Below, one piece after another: positions 17,386 through 24,861 of a DNA stretch of 64,000 nucleotides. A model generated the notes under the pieces. The model ran no database searches. It was not told the origin of the DNA and worked only from the letters and a program-made list of their open reading frames with translations. Within the stretch, counting starts at the first letter, position 1, and each line of letters starts with the position of its first letter. This DNA comes from Clostridiales bacterium (lineage in GTDB: Bacteria > Bacillota > Clostridia > Christensenellales > Borkfalkiaceae), in NCBI GenBank assembly GCA_015069425.1, contig SVIP01000003.1:124001-188000 (forward strand), in the 5' to 3' direction. Both the position numbers and the translations under genes were made by a program.

Positions 17386-17415
17386 GAAAGTGCTTGTAAA
17401 TTTACAAGCACTTTC
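17386..17415. repeat. 30-bp perfect palindrome between tRNA-Asp and tRNA-Phe
   Basis: GAAAGTGCTTGTAAA is followed directly by its exact reverse complement, giving 15 bp per arm with no spacer. No T-tract follows on either strand, so it is not a standard terminator. It may fold as a hairpin in the tRNA precursor and serve as a processing signal, or bind a dimeric protein as DNA. Confidence 0.8.
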
Positions 17416-17433
17416 AAAAGAAATAACTAGTAT

Positions 17434-17509
17434 GCCTCGGTAGCTCAGTAGGTAGAGCAAGGGACTGAAAATCCCTGTGTCGGTGGTTCGATTCCGCCCC
17501 GAGGCACCA
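17434..17509 (+). tRNA. tRNA-Phe (GAA)
   Basis: Acceptor GCCTCGG pairs with CCGAGGC, with ACCA encoded. The anticodon loop CTGAAAA gives GAA. This is the tRNA expected to be sensed by the T-box upstream of pheS (UUC specifier pairs with GAA). Confidence 0.96.
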
Positions 17510-17528
17510 AGTTATTTTCTAACACTTT

Positions 17529-17604
17529 GCTGGTGTAGCTCAACTGGCAGAGCAGCTGATTTGTAATCAGCAGGTTGCGGGTTCGATTCCAGTCACCAGC
17601 TCCA
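17529..17604 (+). tRNA. tRNA-Thr (TGT)
   Basis: Acceptor GCTGGTG pairs with CACCAGC, followed by TCCA. The anticodon loop TTTGTAA gives TGT. All arms are regular. Confidence 0.96.
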
Positions 17605-17620
17605 AAACTTAATAAACTAT

Positions 17621-17705
17621 GGGCAGGTTCCAGAGCGGCCAAATGGGGCGGACTGTAAATCCGCTGTCAGCGACTTCGGTGGTTCGAATCCACCCCTGCC
17701 CACCA
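17621..17705 (+). tRNA. tRNA-Tyr (GTA), class II with long variable arm
   Basis: Acceptor GGGCAGG pairs with CCTGCCC, followed by ACCA. The anticodon loop CTGTAAA gives GTA. The long variable arm (CAGCGACTTCGG region) gives an 85-base tRNA, normal for bacterial tRNA-Tyr. It is last in the cluster. Confidence 0.96.
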
Positions 17706-17711
17706 AAAGCA

Positions 17712-17767
17712 CATAATCCGAACCTTTACATCACGAAGCGATTCGTTGCATTGGTTGTCGGATTATG
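17712..17767 (+). repeat. Long interrupted inverted repeat downstream of tRNA-Tyr
   Basis: CATAATCCGAACC at 17712-17724 pairs with GGTTGTCGGATTATG at 17753-17767, with a two-base bulge. An inner CGAA-GCGA-TTCG hairpin lies between. It sits 7 bases after the tRNA and just before a terminator hairpin. It could guide 3' processing of the tRNA transcript, or mark the edge of the accessory patch that follows. Confidence 0.65.
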
Positions 17768-17773
17768 AAAGAC

Positions 17774-17803
17774 AAAAAGACGAGGTTAATCCCCGTCTTT
17801 TTT
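17774..17803. terminator. Bidirectional terminator after the tRNA cluster
   Basis: AAAAAGACGAGG and CCCCGTCTTTTTT form a hairpin with a TTAAT loop. The plus strand continues into TTTCTTTTTT and the minus strand ends in TTTTTGTC. It ends the tRNA operon on the plus strand and contains the stop codon of the small minus-strand ORF. Confidence 0.8.
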
Positions 17804-18022
17804 CTTTTTTATTTTATCGTATATCTTCCGAACCGCAGCCGTCAACGCTATGCAAAGCGGAATAAATGGTGTGAACGGCGCAAGCCAAAACGCCCAACAC
17901 GCCGAGCCGACCGCCCACCACCACTCGTTCCCGGTTATAATCGCTATGAGGTACGGAATCCATACCTCGCACGAAACCACAAGCAAAACGATTACGAAGA
18001 TAATGATAATGTAAATATGCAC
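17786..18022 (-). CDS. Small hydrophobic membrane protein, unknown (GC-rich, possibly acquired)
   Basis: I do not recognise this 78-residue protein. It has two hydrophobic segments (about residues 3-30 and 38-63) with an unusual tryptophan-rich bridge (NEWWWAVGSACWAFWLAP) and a lysine-rich tail. The start would be GTG at 18020-18022 and no Shine-Dalgarno sequence is visible. The DNA is clearly more GC-rich than its neighbours, and it overlaps an antisense frame and a terminator. The two-helix layout with a basic end looks like a real small membrane protein. Spurious coding remains possible. Confidence 0.5.
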   Translation of the reverse strand: MHIYIIIIFVIVLLVVSCEVWIPYLIAIITGNEWWWAVGSACWAFWLAPFTPFIPLCIALTAAVRKIYDKIKKKKDGD

Positions 18023-18086
18023 ATTTGACGTGAATATGGAAAAATTTGATTTTTTTATCTTTTTTCAACTTAATTTTTCAAATGCC

Positions 18087-18115
18087 TTGATTTATTATTT
18101 TTATTGTGTTATAAA
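18087..18115 (+). promoter_or_regulatory. Promoter of the AraC / nitrilase-GDPD unit
   Basis: TTGATT (18087-18092), a 17-base spacer and TATAAA (18110-18115). The start at 18147 follows with a GAGGT ribosome binding site in between. The stretch 18023-18086 shows nothing else. Confidence 0.65.
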
Positions 18116-18146
18116 TATTATAAATAGATTTATTTGAGGTTTTATA

Positions 18147-18988
18147 ATGAATAACACGTTGCTAAAACCTATATTTTTTCGGATATCTATTTTGATATTA
18201 TATCAAGCGGTTTTAAAAAAGTTGGTAATAAACAAGAACACCCTGATATTGATTTTGAATGGAAAACTACAACTCTTTCAAAATTTAAACACTGGGGGTC
18301 TGCTCGTATTTGGTGTGTAGATGAAGGCGAGGCTGAAGTTGAAACCACTTTTGGTTCTTTTAAGTTGAAATCAAAGCACGCATATTATATCCCTCAAGGC
18401 ACTTTGCTTGCCGCAAAATGCGATGACTATATGGCACAATATTTTATTGACTTTTTGCCATATTCTGAATTGATTCCTTTAGATAATTTTTTCTCATTTA
18501 ATCACGAATCTGATAATTTTGAACTTATTTGTCCCCTTATAAAAACCGTTATACAGCATAAAAAAAGTACAAATGAGTGCGACTTATTTAAAATTACAAC
18601 AAGTGTAAACGCAATTTTAGCGCATTTCGTTAAGGATTTGAATTTATCTCACGACAAATTTAAACCATTTTTGCAAGCAATAACACAAATCAATGCTAAT
18701 TATAAATCCGAATTATCTATTTCGCATTTAGCATCTTCAATAGGTTATAACGGCGAGTATTTTTCTAGAGCATTTAAAACTGCTTTTGGTATATCCCCCC
18801 AAACGTATATTATCAATAAAAGATTATCAGTCGCTAAACACTTGCTTTTAACAACAGATTTGCCTGTATCAACAATAGCAACTGAATGTGGATATTCAGA
18901 CCCATTATATTTCACAAAAGCATTTACAAAGCATATGGGAATGTCGCCCACGCTATTTAAGTTAGCAACAAAAACAGAAGATTTATAA
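18147..18988 (+). pseudogene. AraC-family regulator with an apparent one-base frameshift near its start
   Basis: The intact frame covers the last 207 residues, ending in two AraC-type helix-turn-helix motifs (LSISHLASSIGYNGEYFSRA and LPVSTIATECGYSDPLYF). Upstream, the same frame stays open and encodes a cupin-like sensor segment (FKHWGSARIWCVDEGEAEVE) but has no start, only a TAA near 18152. The only ATG with a good ribosome binding site (GAGGT, then ATG at 18147) is in another frame. Adding one T to the T6 run at 18174-18179 joins MNNTLLKPIFFSDIYFDII to the main frame and gives about 280 residues, the normal AraC length. It may be a real mutation, slippage-regulated, or a sequence error. The enzyme gene follows after 23 bases. 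Confidence 0.8.
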
Positions 18989-19011
18989 ACTATATTGTTT
19001 AGGAGAATATT

Positions 19012-20643
19012 ATGAAAGTTTGCGTAATTCAACCCTTTTACTCTTTAGAAGAAAAAGATACCGAAAAATGTTTTAACGATATGATTTCGTTAATGGACAA
19101 ATGTGACGACAGCCTTGACCTGATTGTTTTGCCCGAATATAGTGATATACCAGCCGCTCAATCAAGCAAAACCGCTTTCCATAATTCTATATTTAAACGT
19201 AACGGCATTATTATGCAAAAAGCAAAAGAACTTGCAATACGTTGTAACGCCATTGTTTTTGTTAATGCGGCAGAAAAATCTGATAACGGTTATAGAAATA
19301 CTACACACGCTATCTATAAAAATGGTGAAATTATTGGCAAATATTTTAAGGCACACCCTGCCCCTAGCGAAGTAAAAACCGAGGCTCAAGGCGGTAATGA
19401 ACTCGACGTTGAATATAGTTATAATCCTACAGAGCCTTACACGATTGAAATTGATGGTGTTCGTTACGGATTTATGACTTGCTACGACTTTTATTTTTAT
19501 GAATCGTTTGCCCCGCTTGCGTTAAAAAATATTGACGTAATCATAGGTTGTTCTCACCAACGCACCGATACGCACGACGCACTTTCTATTATTAACAGAT
19601 TTTTATGCTATAATACTAACGCTTATCTTATAAGAGCATCTGTTTCTCTTGGCGAAGATTCCCATATTTGCGGTTGCAGTTCTATTATTGCGCCAAACGG
19701 AAAAATTCTTGTAGATATGAAAAGCAAAATAGGTTTGGGTGTTGCAGAAATCAATCCAAAAGATAAATATTATAAGCCCGCTGGTTTTAAGGGAAAATTA
19801 AAATCACACTATGAATATATAGAAGAAGGTAGAAGACCTTGGTTATATCGCAACGGTGGAAGCGCAATGGTAAGAAATGAAACTCAAATGCCATACCCAA
19901 GAATTTGCGCTCACCGTGGTTTTAACAGCGTTGCGCCTGAAAATAGTTTACCTGCTTTCGGCTCTGCAGTCGCACTTGGCGCTAAAGAAATTGAATTTGA
20001 TATATGGCACACTATAGACGGTGAAATTGTTTCTATACACGACCCCACTTTAGATAGAGTTAGCAACGGGCACGGTTTAATATACGAAAAAACTTTTAAA
20101 GAAGTTGAAGAACTTGATTTTGGAAGTAAATTTTCAGAAAAGTTTAAGGGATTAAAGATAGTTAAATTTGAAGATATTTTGAAAAAATTTGCTGGTCAAG
20201 TTATAATGAACGTTCACGTGAAAACGCTTTCTGACGAATACGACACCGAGGCAATGAAAAAAATCGTAGCGCTAATTAGACGTTACGATTGTTCAAAACA
20301 CGTTTATTTTATGATTTCTCACAGAGGGGTTATTAAAAAATTCAAAGAATATGCGCCCGATATTAAAATTTGTGCGGGTCATTTAGCAAGCGAGCCGTGG
20401 CTACTTGTAGATAAAGCCATCGAATTTGGTTTAGACAAAGTTCAACTGTTCAAACCTTATTTTACCCAAGAAACGATAGATAAGGCCCATGCAAACGGTA
20501 TTAAATGCAACGTATTCTTTGCCGACGACCCTGCCGAGGCAATTAAATATCTTGAAATGGGCATTGATACGATACTAACAAACGACTATCTAACCATAGC
20601 AAATGCAACAAAAGATTTAAGAAATAAAAAATATTTTAGATAA
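19012..20643 (+). CDS. Nitrilase-superfamily amidohydrolase fused to glycerophosphodiester phosphodiesterase
   Basis: The 543-residue protein joins two enzymes. Residues 1-about 265 are a carbon-nitrogen hydrolase with the Glu-Lys-Cys triad in LPEYSD (Glu about 43), GKYFKAHPAP and GFMTCYDFYFYE (Cys). Residues about 295-535 are a GDPD-type TIM barrel with CAHRGFNSVAPENSLPAF, KEIEFDIWHT and SIHDPTLDRVSNGHG, keeping the HRG, E-D and H-D metal and acid-base residues. There is no signal peptide, so it is cytoplasmic. AGGAG precedes the ATG. It follows the AraC gene and ends at a strong terminator. The substrate is unknown; a compound with both an amide and a phosphodiester is a reasonable guess. 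Confidence 0.88.
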   Translation: MKVCVIQPFYSLEEKDTEKCFNDMISLMDKCDDSLDLIVLPEYSDIPAAQSSKTAFHNSIFKRNGIIMQKAKELAIRCNAIVFVNAAEKSDNGYRNTTHAIYKNGEIIGKYFKAHPAPSEVKTEAQGGNELDVEYSYNPTEPYTIEIDGVRYGFMTCYDFYFYESFAPLALKNIDVIIGCSHQRTDTHDALSIINRFLCYNTNAYLIRASVSLGEDSHICGCSSIIAPNGKILVDMKSKIGLGVAEINPKDKYYKPAGFKGKLKSHYEYIEEGRRPWLYRNGGSAMVRNETQMPYPRICAHRGFNSVAPENSLPAFGSAVALGAKEIEFDIWHTIDGEIVSIHDPTLDRVSNGHGLIYEKTFKEVEELDFGSKFSEKFKGLKIVKFEDILKKFAGQVIMNVHVKTLSDEYDTEAMKKIVALIRRYDCSKHVYFMISHRGVIKKFKEYAPDIKICAGHLASEPWLLVDKAIEFGLDKVQLFKPYFTQETIDKAHANGIKCNVFFADDPAEAIKYLEMGIDTILTNDYLTIANATKDLRNKKYFR

Positions 20644-20647
20644 AATA

Positions 20648-20678
20648 AACCCCGACTTTTGATAAAAAAGTCGGGGTT
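20648..20678. terminator. Bidirectional terminator
   Basis: AACCCCGACTTTT (20648-20660) and AAAAGTCGGGGTT (20666-20678) make a 13-bp stem with a 5-base loop. It serves the nitrilase-GDPD gene on the plus strand and the convergent yitT-type gene on the minus strand. Confidence 0.85.
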
Positions 20679-20692
20679 AAATTATATATGCC

Positions 20693-21589
20693 TTATATAT
20701 GATTAAATCCTTTACCATAAACTTCGTTTGCGTCGCAAACTATAACAAACGCATTTTCGTCTAACTGTTTTATTGCATTTTTCAATGCTACAACCTGATT
20801 ATTTTTTACGCAAGTCATAAGAACGCCCTTTTCTTTTCTAGAATACATTCCTTCGCCCTGAACAAGGGTAACGCCTCTGGGACTGTGCGAAATTAGAAAA
20901 TCTGCAATCTCTTCTGCTTTTTCGGTTATGATATAACACATTTTTGACTTTGTAAATCCGTAAACGACCATATCGCTCAACTTTGCGCTAACAAAGATTA
21001 AAATTAAAGCATATAACACGTTTGCGGGATTTTTAAGCACTATCGCGCCTAAGACAACCACTAATCCGTCAAACAATGCAACGTGTGTTGCGATACTGCC
21101 AAAAGATATAACGTGGTGAGTGAGCCTGCCCAACAGTTCTGTTCCCCCACTTGACATTTCAAATTTAATAAATAATCCTATGCCGATACCTTGCAAAATT
21201 CCGCCGTATAGCCCTGCAAGAATTTTATCATCACAGAAAACCAGTTTATCACCAAAAAGCGTTAAAAGTTCAGTTGTTCCACCAAGCGTTGCAGTTGTAA
21301 TAAAGCAGTTCAAAATAAACTTCCACCCCATCAACTTGAACCCTAAAATTAAAATAGGCAAGTTTATTGCTATGATACAAATACCTGCAGGAACTACCCC
21401 GTTAGTTACCATTTCAATCAGAGATGCCGCACCGGAAACGCCACCACCAACAATTTCGTTGGGAATTAAAAACGACCTTAAACTTAATGAGTAACTAAAG
21501 CACCCTAAAATCATAAATATATAACGACTTAATTCCGTTAATATTTTATTCTTTTTATTAGCCGATATAACTTTCTTTTGATTTTCCAT
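20693..21589 (-). CDS. YitT family membrane protein (DUF161/DUF2179)
   Basis: The 298-residue protein has five or six membrane helices from residue about 18, with family motifs NEIVGGGVSGAASLIEM, GIGIGLFIKFEMSSGGTELL and a soluble C-terminal DUF2179 domain (GVTLVQGEGMYSRKEKGVLM). The start at 21589 is preferred because GAGG lies 7 bases upstream and the reading frame before it runs into a terminator hairpin. The family has no proven biochemistry. A second YitT-type gene is at 43410. Confidence 0.9.
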   Translation of the reverse strand: MENQKKVISANKKNKILTELSRYIFMILGCFSYSLSLRSFLIPNEIVGGGVSGAASLIEMVTNGVVPAGICIIAINLPILILGFKLMGWKFILNCFITTATLGGTTELLTLFGDKLVFCDDKILAGLYGGILQGIGIGLFIKFEMSSGGTELLGRLTHHVISFGSIATHVALFDGLVVVLGAIVLKNPANVLYALILIFVSAKLSDMVVYGFTKSKMCYIITEKAEEIADFLISHSPRGVTLVQGEGMYSRKEKGVLMTCVKNNQVVALKNAIKQLDENAFVIVCDANEVYGKGFNHI

Positions 21590-21609
21590 ATTTGCCTCTA
21601 AACAAAAAT

Positions 21610-21636
21610 AAATGGTCGCAAAGTTTGCGACCATTT
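21610..21636 (-). terminator. Terminator after the HAD phosphatase gene
   Basis: AAATGGTCGCAAA and TTTGCGACCATTT form a 13-bp perfect stem around one central base. The minus strand continues into ATTTTTG. It separates the mgtC-HAD pair from the yitT gene. Confidence 0.75.
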
Positions 21637-21638
21637 TA

Positions 21639-22448
21639 TTATAACATATCTTTAACAGAATTCAAAACGTATGTTGACTTAATTTCACTTTTTTTATAGT
21701 CGTCCATAGTGGCTTCACCACTTAAAACCAACACCGTATCTACACCTGCATTATAGCCAGAGGCAATGTCAGTATATAATCTATCGCCAAAAACAACCGT
21801 TTCTTCTTTAGTACAATTAAACTTTTCCATAACGACGTTTATCATTGTAGGTTGAGGTTTACCGATATATATAGGCATTTTTCCCGTTGCTTTCTCTATT
21901 CCAAAACACATTGAACCGCAATCAGGTATAAATCCAAAATCAACAGGACATACCCAGTCAGGATTTGTTGCGTAATATGGAATATTAAGTTTAGTTAGCA
22001 TTTTGCAAGTAATTCTTAACTTTTCACCAGTAAGTTCAGGGTCAAAACCAAGTAAAACGGCGCACGCACTTTCATCATATTCAAGTGTAACGTTTAATCC
22101 ATTGTTTTTAAGTTCTTCAATAAAAGACTTTGTACCTTGAGCGTAAATCAATTTATCATTAAATTTTGATTTAAATAACCTAATTGCTGCTTGCGTTGAA
22201 GTAAAAAAATTCTCTTCATTAACGTCTAAGCCCATATTCTTTAGTTTATTAACGTAATCAAATACAGATTTAGAAGAATTGTTAGTAATAAAAACGTATT
22301 TACCGCCGTTGTTATCAATTTGCTTAAACAACTCTTTTACACCGTCAAACAAATAGTTTTCACGGTAAATGGTTCCGTCCATATCAAAAAGATATAATTT
22401 TTTACTTAATAACTTTGAATAATCTTTCCCTAAAAAATCTTTTCTCAT
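21639..22448 (-). CDS. HAD-IIA family sugar/aryl phosphatase (NagD-like)
   Basis: The 269-residue HAD hydrolase has motif I LYLFDMDGTIYRE (nucleophile Asp and acid-base Asp), motif II FITNNSSKS, a C2-type cap (about 90-190) and motif III/IV IGKPQP with VVFGDRLYTDIASGYNAG. This is the NagD / p-nitrophenylphosphatase group; members hydrolyse nucleotide or sugar phosphates and the substrate here is unknown. The ATG at 22448 is chosen over an in-frame GTG three codons earlier, but the ribosome binding site (GTGGA) is weak. It follows mgtC after 11 bases. Confidence 0.88.
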   Translation of the reverse strand: MRKDFLGKDYSKLLSKKLYLFDMDGTIYRENYLFDGVKELFKQIDNNGGKYVFITNNSSKSVFDYVNKLKNMGLDVNEENFFTSTQAAIRLFKSKFNDKLIYAQGTKSFIEELKNNGLNVTLEYDESACAVLLGFDPELTGEKLRITCKMLTKLNIPYYATNPDWVCPVDFGFIPDCGSMCFGIEKATGKMPIYIGKPQPTMINVVMEKFNCTKEETVVFGDRLYTDIASGYNAGVDTVLVLSGEATMDDYKKSEIKSTYVLNSVKDML

Positions 22449-22459
22449 AATGTCCACTA

Positions 22460-23134
22460 TTAAAATTCTTCGTCTTCTCTTGTTATTGAAATAATGAAAT
22501 CGTTATTGTTTAATGCAGAATAAATATCGTCTGCAGTAAATTCTTTATCAGTGCTAATTAACGTACTGTAATAAACGATACCGTTTTCTTTTTTTGCGTT
22601 AATTCTTGTAAAACGATTGACACCAAACAATGCCTTAACTTTTTCTTTTTCAGAACCGTCTATACACTTAAAAAGTATATTAAGTTTCAAGTGATAACGC
22701 GAATGGAAAATTTTAAAAGGCAAATGCATTATAAACTGAATTAAAATTATAACGGCAGATGCTACAATAGAAATTATCCACATTTGCGCGCCAACAGCCA
22801 TACCGATAGCAGCAGTTGCCCAAATACCCGCAGCGGTTGTTAACCCGTGAACAACTTGCTTATGGTTAAATATCATACCTGCGCCGATAAAACCTATACC
22901 TGAAACTATTTGCGCAGCAATACGCCCTGGGTCCGCACTAGACCCTTTTGTAATAAATTTTGAAATAATCATATAAAGGCACGCCCCCACGCAAACTATC
23001 GTATGAGTTCTAATACCTGCCTCTTTATATCGCATCTTTCTTTCAAAACCGATTGCAAAGCCTAAAGCAAGCGCAAGTAATAATTGTAAAATGCTGGTTA
23101 AAATTTCTTCTTTCAACATTACGTCTTTAATCAT
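22460..23134 (-). CDS. MgtC/SapB family membrane protein
   Basis: The 224-residue protein has four or five helices in the first 150 residues, with the MgtC signature GFAIGFERKMRYKEAGIRTHTIVCVG and GIGFIGAGMIF, then a small soluble domain (about 155-224). The start at 23134 has GAGGG 5 bases upstream. MgtC proteins modulate membrane energetics and magnesium-limited growth; a direct transport role is doubtful. A consensus-like promoter lies 130 bases upstream. It is cotranscribed with the HAD phosphatase. Confidence 0.92.
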   Translation of the reverse strand: MIKDVMLKEEILTSILQLLLALALGFAIGFERKMRYKEAGIRTHTIVCVGACLYMIISKFITKGSSADPGRIAAQIVSGIGFIGAGMIFNHKQVVHGLTTAAGIWATAAIGMAVGAQMWIISIVASAVIILIQFIMHLPFKIFHSRYHLKLNILFKCIDGSEKEKVKALFGVNRFTRINAKKENGIVYYSTLISTDKEFTADDIYSALNNNDFIISITREDEEF

Positions 23135-23264
23135 GGCACCCTCAAAAGATTTGATTATTAAAAAAATAATTTGCAATAGTATAACACGCAAAAACAATAT
23201 ATTCAATGGTTAAAATACATATATTTATGTGCATTTTTATACTTGTTGCGTAAATATTTTTAAT

Positions 23265-23293
23265 ATTATAAAGCAATTTGTTTTACAAGTCAA
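23265..23293 (-). promoter_or_regulatory. Sigma-A promoter of mgtC, with a duplicated -10 segment
   Basis: On the minus strand TTGACT (23288-23293), a 17-base spacer and TATAAT (23265-23270). The 15-base block containing the -10, ATTGCTTTATAATAT, is repeated exactly at 23310-23324 further upstream, 47 bases apart. The second copy has no good -35. The repeat could be a protein site or a duplicated start. Confidence 0.75.
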
Positions 23294-23374
23294 GCCCTTT
23301 TTAAATTTTATATTATAAAGCAATAAAATATATCGTTTAATTAAAAACAGTCTATCAAAAACAGTTCATTAAGC

Positions 23375-23415
23375 AAAAAAAATGCTTAAACCACAATAGG
23401 CTTAAGCATTTTTCT
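23375..23415 (-). terminator. Terminator of the SNF transporter gene
   Basis: AAAAATGCTTAA and TTAAGCATTTTTTTT form a 12-bp stem with a loop of about 10 bases on the minus strand, just after the transporter stop codon. Between here and the mgtC promoter (23294-23374) only the repeated -10 block is seen. Confidence 0.8.
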
Positions 23416-23427
23416 AAAAGTAATCAA

Positions 23428-24843
23428 TTAAATTTTTATAAATAATCCCGACAATAAAATTAAAAATATACAAATAGGCGCAACAAACTTAACTATAACG
23501 TTAAAATAAGTGGTCATTCCCTTGCTTTTATCTATACCGATTTCTTTTGGAATTATATTTTTTTCAATAAACCAACCTGCAAAAACACAAGTTATAATTG
23601 CAACAATGGGCATCAAAATGTTATTTGCAAGAAAATCAAATGCGCTTAAAATGTCTTTACCAAATATCTCAACGTTTGCAAGCGCGCCGTTACCTAATGA
23701 AGATAACGTTCCTAAAACTAAAATTGCGCCAAAAACTATAATGCAAGCGACTACTCTTTTTATTCTTCCATCTTCACATAAAACGGCTACGATAGACTCA
23801 ACCAAAGATACCGACGAAGTTATTGCAGCAAATAAAACTAAGACAAAGAAAATTACACCTATTACTCTTCCACCCGGAAGTGCGTTAAACACGTTAGTCA
23901 ACTGAATAAACATAAGCGCAGGACCGTCGCCGTCGGGCTTAAATACTTCCGCAGGGTTTGAAAAAGCAAATACTGCAGGTATTATTATTAAAGATGCAAT
24001 CAATGCAAATATACTATCAAAAATTGCAATTTGCGTTGCAGAAGATTTAATACTTACACTTTTTTTCATATACGAGCCATAAGTTATCATAATGCACATT
24101 CCTATGGACATTGAATAAAACAACTGTCCTAACGCGCCCAAAATAGTTTTAAAACTAAAGTTTGAAAAATTAGGTATAAGCGTATATCCTACCCCTTCTA
24201 GCGCCCCTGGCTGACATATAACGTAAATCATTAAAAATACTGCTATCAAGGCAAGCGCAGGCATAAGTATTTTACTTATATTTTCAATACCTTTTTGAAC
24301 GCCAAATGCAACGATTATAATAGTGAAAAGTGCAAAAATTAAAAAGAAAATTAACGGTTGCCACGTTGACGATATAAACGTAGTAAAAAATTCACCCGTA
24401 ACGGTTGCATTTTCTGCGCCAACCAAACCTTCACTGCCTACTAAAAACGACCAAGCGTATTTAACAACCCAACCGCCTATAACGCAATAGTAAGGAACTA
24501 TTATCAGCGGAACTATTACGCACACATAACCAAACCACTTAAACTTTTTATTTAACGCGGGAAACGCCCCTATTACGCTTTTACCAGTTTTTCTTCCTAT
24601 TGCAATTTCAAGCATAAGCATTGTTAAGCCAAAGAAAATTGCTAAAATTATGTAACAGAAAATGAAAATTCCTCCGCCGTATTCGGCAGTTAGATAAGGA
24701 AACCGCCAAAGATTACCAAGACCTACTGCAGAACCAGACGCTGCCAAAACGAAACCTAATTTACCTGTAAATCCGCTTTTCTTTTTAGTAAAATCTTCTA
24801 TACTGTTTTGAGCGGTTTTACTTTCAACATTGTTTAAACTCAT
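23428..24843 (-). CDS. Sodium-dependent neurotransmitter-family (SNF) amino acid transporter
   Basis: The 471-residue transporter has about 11-12 helices and the LeuT fold. The first helix region reads GFVLAASGSAVGLGNLWRFP (unwound Na+/substrate site), followed by YGGGIFIFCYIILAIFFG. NSS bacterial homologues move amino acids such as tryptophan, tyrosine or leucine with sodium. The start at 24843 lies 18 bases downstream of mrp. Substrate cannot be read from sequence; an aromatic amino acid would fit the catabolic cluster at 27-36 kb but this is speculation. Confidence 0.93.
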   Translation of the reverse strand: MSLNNVESKTAQNSIEDFTKKKSGFTGKLGFVLAASGSAVGLGNLWRFPYLTAEYGGGIFIFCYIILAIFFGLTMLMLEIAIGRKTGKSVIGAFPALNKKFKWFGYVCVIVPLIIVPYYCVIGGWVVKYAWSFLVGSEGLVGAENATVTGEFFTTFISSTWQPLIFFLIFALFTIIIVAFGVQKGIENISKILMPALALIAVFLMIYVICQPGALEGVGYTLIPNFSNFSFKTILGALGQLFYSMSIGMCIMITYGSYMKKSVSIKSSATQIAIFDSIFALIASLIIIPAVFAFSNPAEVFKPDGDGPALMFIQLTNVFNALPGGRVIGVIFFVLVLFAAITSSVSLVESIVAVLCEDGRIKRVVACIIVFGAILVLGTLSSLGNGALANVEIFGKDILSAFDFLANNILMPIVAIITCVFAGWFIEKNIIPKEIGIDKSKGMTTYFNVIVKFVAPICIFLILLSGLFIKI

Positions 24844-24861
24844 ATTTTTCCTCTGTGTAAA

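Noticed and set aside
17445-17642. 65-residue minus-strand frame across three tRNAs
   Set aside because: It is the well-known spurious antisense-tRNA translation (contains NRTRNLLITNQL and RGGIEPPTQ), made only of tRNA-Phe, Thr and Tyr complements.
17765-18028. 87-residue plus-strand frame
   Set aside because: It starts in the terminator hairpin, is arginine- and proline-rich, and looks like the antisense of the GC-rich small ORF. The minus-strand product has coherent membrane helices, so it is preferred.
17814-18068. 84-residue minus-strand frame
   Set aside because: Out-of-frame shadow of the small membrane ORF, with no coherent composition.
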